NCBI GenBank assembly: GCA_020201485.1
Contig: JAIVGT010000007.1
Coordinates: 1 to 11,999, forward strand
Source: Halobacteriales archaeon
Lineage (GTDB): Archaea > Thermoplasmatota > SW-10-69-26 > JACQPN01 > JAIVGT01
Reading direction: 5' to 3'
DNA length: 11,999 nucleotides
Made by a program: the position numbers and the translations under genes. Shown piece by piece: positions 1 through 6,673 of the stretch. Position 1 is the first letter of the stretch. Each line of letters opens with the position of its first letter. The notes beneath the pieces were generated by a model that had not been told where the DNA came from, ran no database searches, and worked only from the letters and a program-made list of their open reading frames with translations.

Positions 1-54
1 CAGCCGGAGGGCGCGTTGCATGGTCTCAGACCGGCATGGGGGCTCCCAGGCCAT
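1..54 (-). CDS. Possible start of a gene running off the left edge
   Basis: Reading the minus strand from an ATG at 54 gives 18 codons, open to the window edge, with a second in-frame ATG at 21 (MQRALRL...). The frame lies just downstream of the zinc-ribbon gene on the same strand, so a short operon is possible. Nothing in these few residues identifies a family. An 11-bp odd palindrome (GGTCT-C-AGACC, 22-32) sits directly before the inner ATG. The open frame could simply reflect high GC content; support is weak. Confidence 0.2.
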   Translation of the reverse strand, partial: MAWEPPCRSETMQRALRL

Positions 55-71
55 GAAGGGGGTGGGGGTTG

Positions 72-323
72 TTAGGGGCGGGCCGAACAAGAACGGGCCC
101 AGGCCACCTTCGGGTGCTTCACCACCTCGGGCCGGACCGCGCCGCACGAGGCGCACACCAGGTCGCGGGCGTGATGGGCATCGTCCTGGCCCTCGCTCCG
201 CGCCCGGCTGATGTCCTCGCTCGCCGACGGGGCGAGCCGCTCGTCGAACTCCGGCTCCTCGTGTGGGGCCCGCGGCGTGCGCGCCACGAGGGGACCGCCG
301 CACTCCGGGCAGTGGGGGAGCAT
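72..323 (-). CDS. Small zinc-ribbon protein with widely split CxxC knuckles
   Basis: An 83-residue protein (or 94 if the ATG at 356 is used). It has two zinc-knuckle-like motifs, CPECGG at about residues 5-10 and CASCGA at about 57-62, joined by an acidic, probably disordered linker of about 45 residues (EEPEFDER...SEGQDD). The four cysteines could bind one zinc ion. I chose the start at 323 because it places the first knuckle right at the N-terminus, as in many archaeal zinc-ribbon proteins; no clear Shine-Dalgarno decides it. Third codon positions are almost all G or C, as in the neighbouring genes, which supports coding on this strand over the overlapping frames. Function is unknown: nucleic-acid or protein binding is a guess from the fold type. 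The gene is divergent from the membrane peptide at 461, with about 137 bp between them. Confidence 0.55.
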   Translation of the reverse strand: MLPHCPECGGPLVARTPRAPHEEPEFDERLAPSASEDISRARSEGQDDAHHARDLVCASCGAVRPEVVKHPKVAWARSCSARP

Positions 324-460
324 GCTGCACCAGCCCCGGGGCCCGGCCATAAGCATGCCGCCGGCTGCTGGCGGTCGCGCCGCGCGGATGACGGGCCACC
401 ACGGACGTTCATCGCGCAGCTTCCGGCCGCTTGGCGCAACCGATTTGGCGGACCGGGACC

Positions 461-673
461 ATGCCGCGGACGATGCTGCGCGAGCGCTTCGCGGCCTGGC
501 TGACGGTGGCGTGCGGCGGGCTGCTGCTCCTCCTCGCGCTCAGCGCGCAGCCGGCCTCGCCGGTCGGCACGGGTCTCACCTTCCTGCTCGCGGCCGGCAT
601 GCTCGGCCTCGGCCTGAGCGTCGAGGTCGCCTCGCGCACCGCCCGCGCGCGCGGCCCGCCCCGGACACCTTGA
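461..673 (+). CDS. Small two-helix membrane protein of unknown function
   Basis: A 70-residue peptide. After a short basic N-terminus (MPRTMLRERF) come two hydrophobic segments, residues about 10-29 (AAWLTVACGGLLLLLALSA) and about 35-57 (VGTGLTFLLAAGMLGLGLSV), then an Arg/Pro-rich tail. The prediction is an integral membrane hairpin with both ends cytoplasmic by the positive-inside rule. I chose ATG 461 over an upstream in-frame TTG at 431, which would add only a non-conserved-looking leader. Third-position GC is very high, matching real genes nearby. It ends 25 bp before the dinB start on the same strand, so the two could share a transcript, but no functional link is evident. I do not recognise the family. 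Confidence 0.5.
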   Translation: MPRTMLRERFAAWLTVACGGLLLLLALSAQPASPVGTGLTFLLAAGMLGLGLSVEVASRTARARGPPRTP

Positions 674-698
674 AATCGCCGGCGCGCGTTCGCCCTCC

Positions 699-1799
699 GT
701 GCGGGGCTGGGCCCACGTCGTGCTCCACGTGGACATGGACGCGTTCTACGCCAGCGTGGAGCAGGCGCGCCGGCCGGAGCTGCGCGGCCAGCCCCTCATC
801 ATCGGCGCGGACCCGCTGCAGGGCAAGGGCCGGGGCGTGGTCACGACCGCGAGCTACGAGGCGCGCAAGTTCGGCGTGCGGAGCGCCATGCCCATCAGCA
901 AGGCGTGGCAGCTCTGCCCGCAAGGCATCTTCCTGGAGCCGGATTTCGAGCACTATTGGCAGGTGAGCGAGCGCATCATGGAGGTGCTCGGGCGCAGCGC
1001 GGACGCCCTCGAGGTCGCGGGCCTGGACGAGGCGTACCTCGACGTGGCGCGGCGCGTGCAGGACATGCCCGGGCTGGAGGCGCACGCGCGCTGCGTGCAG
1101 GCGGCGGTGCGCGACGCGGAGCAGCTGAGCTGCAGCGTGGGTGCGGCCCAGGGCAAGGTCACGGCGAAGATCGCCTCCGACCTGCAGAAGCCGGGCGGGC
1201 TGACCGTCGTGCCGCCCGACCGGGCGCGCGACGTGCTCGCCCCGCTCGCGGCGCGCCGCATCCCGGGCATCGGGCCGAAGACGGAGGCGCGCCTGGCGGA
1301 GCAGGGGCTGCTCACCATCGCGCAGCTCGCCGAGCTGAGCTGGCCCCGCCTGCAGGAGCTGTTCGGCAGCAGCGCGGGCTACTTCCGCACCGTGGCGCTC
1401 GGCCTCGACGACAGCCCGGTCGTGCCCTGGACCGGCCCGCCGAAGAGCGTCGGGAACGAGAGCACGTTCCTCGAGGACGTGGCGGACCCGGAGCGCCTGC
1501 GCGAGGAGGTGCGCGGCCTGGCGCGGCACGTGAGCGGCCGGCTCGCGGGGGCGGGCCTGCGCGCGCGCACGGTGAGCATCAAGGTGCGCTTCGAGGACTT
1601 CCAGACGCACACGCGGGCGCGCAGCGTGCCGCGCGCGACGCGCGAGCCAGCGGAGGTGGAGGGCATCGCGCTCGCCCTCCTGGAGCCGTTCCTCGCGGAT
1701 GGACGGGCGGTGCGCCTGCTCGGCGTGCGCGCGTCCGGCCTGGAGGCCGACGGCGGGCAGACGACCTTGGCGAGGTGGCTCCCGGACGCGGGGCCGTGA
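699..1799 (+). CDS. dinB: Y-family translesion DNA polymerase (DinB / Dpo4-Dbh type)
   Basis: A 366-residue DNA polymerase IV-like enzyme that copies past damaged template bases with low fidelity and no proofreading. Visible motifs: HVDMDAFYASVEQ at residues 10-22, supplying metal ligand D12 and steric-gate Y17 (equivalent to Dpo4 D7 and Y12); SYEARKFGVRSAMP in the fingers; GLDEAYLDV with catalytic D110-E111 (Dpo4 D105-E106); RRIPGIGPKTEARL, the helix-hairpin-helix of the thumb, at about 185-200; and a little-finger domain from about 240 to 345. The extreme C-terminus has QTTLARWL (354-361), which fits the PCNA-interacting peptide pattern Q-x-x-L-x-x-aromatic-hydrophobic. All catalytic residues are present. 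Length is slightly above Dpo4 (352), mainly from a few N-terminal residues. The start is a GTG; an in-frame GTG at 720 is possible but would leave almost nothing before the first motif. The gene converges on polB with only 7 bp between stop codons. Confidence 0.95.
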   Translation: MRGWAHVVLHVDMDAFYASVEQARRPELRGQPLIIGADPLQGKGRGVVTTASYEARKFGVRSAMPISKAWQLCPQGIFLEPDFEHYWQVSERIMEVLGRSADALEVAGLDEAYLDVARRVQDMPGLEAHARCVQAAVRDAEQLSCSVGAAQGKVTAKIASDLQKPGGLTVVPPDRARDVLAPLAARRIPGIGPKTEARLAEQGLLTIAQLAELSWPRLQELFGSSAGYFRTVALGLDDSPVVPWTGPPKSVGNESTFLEDVADPERLREEVRGLARHVSGRLAGAGLRARTVSIKVRFEDFQTHTRARSVPRATREPAEVEGIALALLEPFLADGRAVRLLGVRASGLEADGGQTTLARWLPDAGP

Positions 1800-1806
1800 A
1801 GCACGC

Positions 1807-4008
1807 TCAGAACTCCGCGAGCCGCCGCTGCTGCGGGCTGAGCTCCACGCCCAGCTTCTCCGCGATGCCGCGCACCATGGACTTGTAGTACGCCTTGTCC
1901 AGGTTCCGCATCGCGCGCTCGCTCGGCACGTCGTAGCCGTAGGTCGTGCGCACGTACTCGAGCTGCTGGCCGAGCACGGGGCGCTGGCCGTGCTGCTCCT
2001 GGTACGCCCGGGCGAGCTGCGCGCCGAGCGCGTTGGCCTGCTTGTACGCGTCCTTGCCCATGCGCACGCGCATGACGAAGTCGCGCGGCTGGTAGCGGCC
2101 CAGCTCCAGGGCGTCCTTCGCCACTTGGCGCGGGTCGCCGTCGCCGCGCAGCAGGCTGCTCGCGAGCTGGTCCAGGGTCTGGTCGAACACGCCGCACAGC
2201 GCGCTGCCCTTGAACCCGCCGCCGTGCTTCTCCAGCCGGCCGTCGTGGTGGAGCAGGAGGTAGGTCTTCTTGCCGGTGAAGTAGCCCGCGGCATAGCTCT
2301 CCGCGTCCAGGCTGAGGAAGCTCTCGGCGCCCAGCTCGCGCTGCACGAACTCGGCCAGGCCGCGCTGCAGGGCCTCGACGTCCGGCAGCCGGCCCGTGTA
2401 CACGCCGTCGGTGTCGGTCTCCACCTTGTCCTCGCCCAGCTGCTCCTCCACCCAGCGGATGCACTGGCGCGCGACCCCGACGATGGCGAGCGCGACGGGC
2501 AGGGCGCCGTGCCGGCTGTGCTTGCTCGCGTTCACGCCGTAGATGCTGTTGAGGATGATCTTCAGCGCGCCCTGGCGCGCCTGCAAGCGCTCGCGCTCCT
2601 CCAGGCTGGCCTGCTTCGCCTCGCGCTTCAGGGCCAGGCGGTGGAGGATGAGCCGCTTCACCTCGTCCGCCATGGCGCTGTGCCCCTCGACGCGCACGAC
2701 CACGTTCCAGTTGCGCGTCCGGTCCGGGATGTGGTAGATGCGCGCCTCGCCCCGGCGGTCCATGCGGAACTTGCCGAAGGGCTCCGTGCCCAGCAGCGTG
2801 GTGTTGTCGCTGCCCGCGCCCAGGCTCACCAGCACGCTGGGGAACATGGAGCTGAAGTCGAGCTTGTGCAAGGGCTTGAACAGCCCGGTGCGGTAGATCT
2901 CGACGATGGCCGCCTCGAACGGCTTCTCCTCCTCGCCCAGGTCGTAGAACTTCGGGTAGCGCTCGTCGTTCCTGCCATCGCTGATGATGCGCGGCTGGGC
3001 CCGGGCGAAGACGCGGCCTTGGAGGGTGCTGGTGTGGAAGCTGCTCGTGGCGCGCACGACGAGGTTGAGCGGCGCGCCGTAGAACTCCGCCAGCTCGACG
3101 AAGTTGCGGAAGTACACCTTGCTCAGCTTGCGCGTGAGCTCGACGTCGCTCTTGTTGTAGCGCGCGAGCTGCTCCGTGCCGGCGATGCGGCCGAGGTTCG
3201 CCACGTCCTCGCGCAGCCCGGGGAAGCCCATCCAGGCGGCGACCGTCTTGAGCTGGAGGTTCTTGATGCCGTAGAGCGTCTGGTCGAGCTTCACGCTCTG
3301 GAACACGTCGTACACGACGCGGCCCTGCAGGTGCTCCTCCTGGCCGGGCTGCGGCTGGCCGTCGCGCGCCAGCGGGCTCGGGTCCAGGCCGCGCAGCAGG
3401 CAGCGCTGCAGGATGGTCTTCAGGTCGTAGTCCGCGACGTTGTACCCGACGACCACGTCCGGGTCGAGGTGCTTCATCGCGTACAGGAACTGCAGGAGGA
3501 CGTCGCTGTCGTCCGGCGGCTTGCCCTGCTCCGGGACCGGCCCGAGCGCGCACTCCGGCTCCTCGTCGTTGAGCGCCCAGGCGATGCTCAGGATGGGATC
3601 CTTCATCGTCGGGAACTTGCCGCCCGTGCTCCACTGCTCCACGTCCACGTACAGCACGCGGAGCGGCCGGGTGTTCGCGTGCTGGCGGAAGAAGTCCGGC
3701 TCGTCGATGAGCACGCGCTCGACGAACGCCGTGTGGTCCTCGGCGGTCGTGCGGGGCGGGGCGTTGCGGCTGGCCTCGCTCACCCCGAGCACGGTCGGGA
3801 ACGTGCAGCGGAACCACGCCTCGGGCTGGAGCGTCCCCAAGGGCCGCACGACCTCCTCGCGCGACTCCAGCGCGCCGGGGATGGGCTGCTTGCTGTAGCA
3901 GTAGGGCAGGAAGGGCGGGGCGACGCGCGCCCGCTCGCCGTCGCGCCAGATGTCCAGCCATTGCTGGCCCTGGTGGATGCTGCGGTGCGCGGCGACCGGG
4001 ACCTGCAC
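1807..4008 (-). CDS. polB: Family B DNA polymerase with 3'-5' exonuclease
   Basis: A 733-residue replicative/repair DNA polymerase, somewhat shorter than typical euryarchaeal PolB (about 770-790). The exonuclease domain is intact: Exo I YVDVEQW (D122, E124), Exo II GYNVADYD (N190, D195), Exo III YNKSD (Y284, D288). Polymerase motifs: A, LDFSSMFPS (D384, with F389 where Tyr is usual); B, KIILNSIYG (K483, N487, Y490, G491); C, TDTDG (D532, D534, with G535 where Ser is usual); and the KKTY motif at 580-583. Proofreading and synthesis should both work. The C-terminus ends Q727-R-R-L-A-E-F733, a plausible but minimal PCNA-binding peptide. The start is a GTG at 4008; the frame upstream stays open to a stop at 4117-4119 but has no ATG, GTG or TTG. 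The GTG leaves only about 17 residues before the conserved 'WLDI' strand, as expected. The gene has its own long upstream region (4009-4400). Confidence 0.95.
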   Translation of the reverse strand: MQVPVAAHRSIHQGQQWLDIWRDGERARVAPPFLPYCYSKQPIPGALESREEVVRPLGTLQPEAWFRCTFPTVLGVSEASRNAPPRTTAEDHTAFVERVLIDEPDFFRQHANTRPLRVLYVDVEQWSTGGKFPTMKDPILSIAWALNDEEPECALGPVPEQGKPPDDSDVLLQFLYAMKHLDPDVVVGYNVADYDLKTILQRCLLRGLDPSPLARDGQPQPGQEEHLQGRVVYDVFQSVKLDQTLYGIKNLQLKTVAAWMGFPGLREDVANLGRIAGTEQLARYNKSDVELTRKLSKVYFRNFVELAEFYGAPLNLVVRATSSFHTSTLQGRVFARAQPRIISDGRNDERYPKFYDLGEEEKPFEAAIVEIYRTGLFKPLHKLDFSSMFPSVLVSLGAGSDNTTLLGTEPFGKFRMDRRGEARIYHIPDRTRNWNVVVRVEGHSAMADEVKRLILHRLALKREAKQASLEERERLQARQGALKIILNSIYGVNASKHSRHGALPVALAIVGVARQCIRWVEEQLGEDKVETDTDGVYTGRLPDVEALQRGLAEFVQRELGAESFLSLDAESYAAGYFTGKKTYLLLHHDGRLEKHGGGFKGSALCGVFDQTLDQLASSLLRGDGDPRQVAKDALELGRYQPRDFVMRVRMGKDAYKQANALGAQLARAYQEQHGQRPVLGQQLEYVRTTYGYDVPSERAMRNLDKAYYKSMVRGIAEKLGVELSPQQRRLAEF

Positions 4009-4110
4009 GGGTGGGACGCGTCCCGGTGCCCTATGAAGGTGCCCTGGGGGGTTCCATTGCAGGCCGAAACTACGCGTCCCTGCGGAGCATGGGCGCGCCG
4101 CCGCGGCGCG

Positions 4111-4130
4111 GCTCCATTATTTGAGGAAAT
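4111..4130 (-). promoter_or_regulatory. Candidate TATA-like element for polB
   Basis: On the minus strand this reads ATTTCCTCAAATAATGGAGC, the most AT-rich patch of a very GC-rich stretch, in the right orientation to drive polB. It lies about 110 nt before the polB GTG, which would imply a leader of roughly 80 nt rather than a leaderless mRNA. The match to an archaeal TATA box is only approximate, and the purine-rich BRE expected just upstream is poor. Two direct CGGAC pentamers, 11 bp apart on the minus strand (4151-4147 and 4140-4136), lie immediately upstream. Confidence 0.3.
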
Positions 4131-4224
4131 CCCCTGTCCGATATCCGTCCGGGGCCGGTGCGCGGACCCATCCCGGAGGGCTTGGCACGCGGGCCCGCCC
4201 CGGACGCAACGCTCATGATGCCCC

Positions 4225-4247
4225 GGGCGCACCGGAGGCTTGCGCCC
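4225..4247. repeat. Inverted repeat, 7-bp arms, 9-nt loop
   Basis: GGGCGCA (4225-4231) and TGCGCCC (4241-4247) are perfectly complementary and flank a 9-nt loop. It lies in the gap upstream of polB. A 7-bp GC arm is not rare at this base composition, so it matters only as part of the group of inverted repeats here. Confidence 0.4.
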
Positions 4248-4312
4248 CTCGCGGGCGCCTTGCAGGTGTTGCCGAAACCCTCCGCGGAGCCTCCCAGCCT
4301 CCATCCCCATGC

Positions 4313-4329
4313 GCATGCTCCCAGCATGC
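4313..4329. repeat. Tight inverted repeat GCATGCT-CCC-AGCATGC
   Basis: Perfect 7-bp arms around a 3-nt centre, adjoined by the 10-bp palindrome CATGCGCATG (4308-4317), which overlaps the left arm. The two could form alternative pairings. It could be a dyad operator for a dimeric DNA-binding protein or a compact RNA hairpin; the sequence alone does not decide. Confidence 0.45.
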
Positions 4330-4352
4330 ACCGCGGAGCACTTGCACGCATC

Positions 4353-4389
4353 CCCGCCCGGCCCCCCAACATGCTTCTGGCCGGGCGGG
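4353..4389 (-). terminator. Strong stem-loop 11 bp behind the Nudix gene
   Basis: CCCGCCCGGCC (4353-4363) pairs perfectly with GGCCGGGCGGG (4379-4389): an 11-bp GC stem with a 15-nt loop. It starts 11 bp past the Nudix stop codon on the minus strand, where a 3'-end structure is expected. No T-tract follows it in that direction, so it may protect the mRNA 3' end or slow RNA polymerase rather than act as a classic intrinsic terminator. Archaeal termination usually depends on T-rich DNA, which weakens the terminator reading. Confidence 0.45.
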
Positions 4390-4400
4390 ACCCCGCTTCC

Positions 4401-4898
4401 TCAGCGGCGCTGCGCCTTCCACGCCCGCCACGCCGCCAGGAACGAGGGCGCGAAGCTGTCCGGCAGGCGCTGCATCAGGGCGTCGAGCTCCTGCGGGCTG
4501 GCCCGGAGCACGGCGATGACCTCCTCCGGGTGCGGGTCGGGTTTGCCGTCGCTGCGCGCCTCGCACAGCATGCTCAGCTCGTTCTCCTCGCCGTCCTGGA
4601 AACGGAACATGGCGAGCTGGCGCGGCTCGACCTTCAGGCCCAGCTCCTCCTCCACCTCGCGCCGGGCCGCGGTCAGGTACTCCTCGCCTGCGTCCACGTG
4701 CCCGCTCGCGCTGCTCGTCCACTTGCCCGCGTACAGGCGGAGGTCGAGGGCGCGCTTCTGCAGCCAGAGCCGGCCTTGGGCGTCGAAGACGAAGACGTGA
4801 ACGCAGCGGTGGAGCAGGCCTTGCGCATGGACCTCGTCGCGGGGCAGGGTCCGCTCCACGCGGTCCTGCTCGTCCACGACGTCCACGAGCTCGTGCAT
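4401..4898 (-). CDS. Nudix hydrolase resembling IPP isomerase (YfcD-like)
   Basis: A 165-residue protein with a perfect Nudix box, G66-x5-E72-x7-R80-E-V-x-E84-E85-x-G87-L88, which binds Mg2+ and the diphosphate of its substrate. The N-terminal part (HELVDVVDEQDRV...LLHRCVHVFVFDAQGRLWLQKRA) and the segment KWTSSASGH just before the box resemble type 1 isopentenyl-diphosphate isomerase and the E. coli YfcD group. The catalytic Cys of true type 1 isomerases, expected in the TNSxCxH region, is replaced (TSSASGH). Hydrolysis of a nucleoside or other diphosphate is therefore more likely than isomerisation; the substrate is unknown. I preferred the ATG at 4898 because the family starts right before this 'xELVD' segment and GGTGAT lies 4 nt upstream of it; ATG 4904 and GTG 4907 are alternatives. 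It follows the S15 hydrolase by about 22 bp on the same strand, so co-transcription is likely. It is probably cytosolic. Confidence 0.88.
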   Translation of the reverse strand: MHELVDVVDEQDRVERTLPRDEVHAQGLLHRCVHVFVFDAQGRLWLQKRALDLRLYAGKWTSSASGHVDAGEEYLTAARREVEEELGLKVEPRQLAMFRFQDGEENELSMLCEARSDGKPDPHPEEVIAVLRASPQELDALMQRLPDSFAPSFLAAWRAWKAQRR

Positions 4899-4920
4899 CG
4901 CCATCACCTGCAGGACGGGC

Positions 4921-6579
4921 TCACCATGAAGGTGTGGGGAACGTCACCCAGCTCTGGCCGAGGTCGAGGACGATGGGCCCAGGGACGCGGCTGCCGGCGA
5001 AGGCGTCGTCCGTGGTGCTGATGCTGATGCCCTTGTGGTGGTCCGTGGGCCAGCTGTGCACCATGCCGACGAGGTCCACATCGAACGTCCGCGTCAGGTC
5101 GGTGCCCGGCGGCACGCTCGCGGCCGGCATGCGCAGGGGCGTGGCCTGGTTGCCGACGAAGCTGACCGTGCCATCGGCCGCCACGTCGAGCACCTTCACG
5201 AACAGCTCCGCGTCGGGCGCGGCGGTGACCACGAGGTGCAGGTGCGCGGCCCCGGCCACGCCGGGCGGCTCCGGCGGGTGCACCAGCTCCTCGAACACGG
5301 CGCTGCTCAGCGCCAGGTCGGTGTCCTTGAGCGGGACCATGTCGTTGAAGTTCGGCACCTCGCGGTAGGTCGTGGGCGCGACGGTGTTCGTGAGCACCAT
5401 GCTGCCTTGCGTGGCGTACGGGAGGAGCACGCCGGCCAGGGTCGGGCCCCAGGCGGGCTCGGCCGGAGCGCCGAACACGGCGCCGAGGAAGCTCGCCAGG
5501 TGGAGCGGCTCGTCCTGCGTCGTCGGCCAGTCCGCGAGCCCGGCCCAGCGCGCGTCCCAGTCGCGGTACACGGTGACCGGGTCCGTGGGCAGCGTGCCGT
5601 TCGCCTGCAGCCAGTAGTCGAGCCAGCCGGCGACGCGCTGCTGCACGTAGGCGACGTCGGGCGTGCTGTAGCCGTGCCCGCCGCCGTGGAGGAGCAGCTG
5701 CGAGGGCACGCCGCGCGCCTGCAGCGCGCGGAAGCTCTTCATCGCCTCCGCCGGCGTGAACAACGTGTCGCGCTCTCCCTGCACGAGGAGCGTCGGGGGG
5801 AGGTGCGCCGCATCCTGCAGGTAGGTGCGCGCGCTGCGGTGGAGCAGGGCCTGCTGCACGTCCGGGGGCAGGCCGTTCGCCGCCAGGCTCTCCGTGAACC
5901 AGATGGTGAGCTGCGGGTCCACGCCGTCCAGGCTGGGGTGGAGATGGTCCTGGTCGGGCGGCGCGCTGCCCAGGTAGCCGGCGACCTCGCCCGCGCAGTA
6001 CAGCAGGGCGGTCCATCCGAGCTTGAGCACGCCGTTCGGGGCGAGGCTGTCGCTCAGGTCGTTCCAGGTGATCTCGGGCGCGATGGCGTCGAGGCGGGGC
6101 TCGAGGGCGGCGCTCAAGAGCTGGATGCCGCCGGCGTAGCTGACACCGCTCATCCCGGCGCGCGGGTCCCCCGGCGCGTCCAGGAGGAGCGGGAAGGGCG
6201 GGCTGGCGCTCAGCCAGTCGAGGATGGCGCTCACGTCCCTGACCTCGTACTCCGGGCTGTCGAGCTCGACGACGCCCTGGCTCGCGCCGAAGCCCCGGCT
6301 GTCCCAGGTCACGACCGCGATGTGCCGGTCGAGCAATGCCTGGATGGTGCCGCCGGCCGAGGTCTCGCGGTACTGCGCCCAGCCGTGCGTGCGCAGCACG
6401 ACGGGGAAGGGCCCGTAGCCCTCGGGCACGAACACCGTCGCCGCGAGCACGGTGCCGTCGAAGCTCGGGATGCTGACGTCGAAGGTGGCCGCGGGCAGCG
6501 CTTGGGCCGGGCCCGTGAGCAGCGCGGCGGGAAGCCCGAGGAGGAGCGCGAGGGTGAGGGCGGGAGCGCGGCGGGACAT
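4921..6579 (-). CDS. Secreted S15/CocE-type alpha/beta hydrolase
   Basis: A 552-residue protein of the X-Pro dipeptidyl-peptidase (S15) / cocaine esterase superfamily. Residues 1-28 form a signal peptide (SRR, then a hydrophobic Leu/Ala core, then AQA-LPA), so it should act outside the membrane. The catalytic triad is readable: nucleophile S147 in GVSYAG (145-150), acid D271 in QGERDTLFTP, and H302 in HGGGHGYS. The WDSRGFGAS segment (92-100) is the usual S15 motif before the nucleophile. The part after about residue 340 fits the C-terminal beta-sandwich of this superfamily. Real substrates vary (acyl-peptides, esters, lactams), so only a peptidase or esterase role can be stated. ATG 6579 gives a clean signal peptide. 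The gene is divergent from the secreted protein at 6674 (94 bp apart) and is followed by the Nudix gene, probably in one transcript. Confidence 0.88.
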   Translation of the reverse strand: MSRRAPALTLALLLGLPAALLTGPAQALPAATFDVSIPSFDGTVLAATVFVPEGYGPFPVVLRTHGWAQYRETSAGGTIQALLDRHIAVVTWDSRGFGASQGVVELDSPEYEVRDVSAILDWLSASPPFPLLLDAPGDPRAGMSGVSYAGGIQLLSAALEPRLDAIAPEITWNDLSDSLAPNGVLKLGWTALLYCAGEVAGYLGSAPPDQDHLHPSLDGVDPQLTIWFTESLAANGLPPDVQQALLHRSARTYLQDAAHLPPTLLVQGERDTLFTPAEAMKSFRALQARGVPSQLLLHGGGHGYSTPDVAYVQQRVAGWLDYWLQANGTLPTDPVTVYRDWDARWAGLADWPTTQDEPLHLASFLGAVFGAPAEPAWGPTLAGVLLPYATQGSMVLTNTVAPTTYREVPNFNDMVPLKDTDLALSSAVFEELVHPPEPPGVAGAAHLHLVVTAAPDAELFVKVLDVAADGTVSFVGNQATPLRMPAASVPPGTDLTRTFDVDLVGMVHSWPTDHHKGISISTTDDAFAGSRVPGPIVLDLGQSWVTFPTPSW

Positions 6580-6673
6580 GGGGCTCAGGGCGCGACCGGC
6601 CGGCTGCCTCTTGAGGGTTTCCCACGAAGCATGGTCGAGGTAGCTTCATGGCGCGCGGCGATGTGACCGCAGC

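Larger units (their letters stand above)
4009..4400. other. 392-bp gene-free stretch rich in inverted repeats, upstream of polB
   Basis: This is the only gap over 300 bp. It separates the Nudix stop (4401) from the polB start (4008), both on the minus strand. I found no credible protein: the frames crossing it lack domain motifs. It contains an 11-bp-arm stem-loop (4353-4389), a 7+3+7 inverted repeat (4313-4329), a 7-bp-arm hairpin (4225-4247), short perfect palindromes CTCCGCGGAG (4280-4289) and CATGCGCATG (4308-4317), and an AT-rich patch (4116-4130). I looked for the tRNA T-loop, the SRP helix 8 core and the RNase P 'GAGGAAAGUCC' core and did not find convincing matches. It may hold the polB promoter and leader, or an RNA gene I cannot name. 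Confidence 0.5.

Noticed and set aside
1699..4218. An 839-codon open frame on the plus strand, antisense to polB, and an 860-codon minus frame at 1379-3961
   Set aside because: Both are by-products of high third-position GC over polB and dinB. Their translations are Ala/Arg/Gly/Leu-rich low-complexity sequence with no motifs, whereas the chosen frames carry complete polymerase motifs.
4070..4372. A 100-codon minus frame in the polB upstream gap
   Set aside because: No domain, signal peptide or membrane segment, uneven codon use, and it spans the inverted repeats; better read as non-coding.
4131..4400. Possible RNase P or SRP RNA gene in the gap
   Set aside because: GAGGAAATCCCC near 4123 recalls the RNase P core GAGGAAAGUCC but differs at key bases and has no matching 3' core; the SRP helix 8 core is absent on both strands.
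6626..6647. GAAGC...GCTTC inverted repeat between the divergent S15 and FN3-like genes
   Set aside because: Only 5-bp arms around 12 nt; expected by chance.
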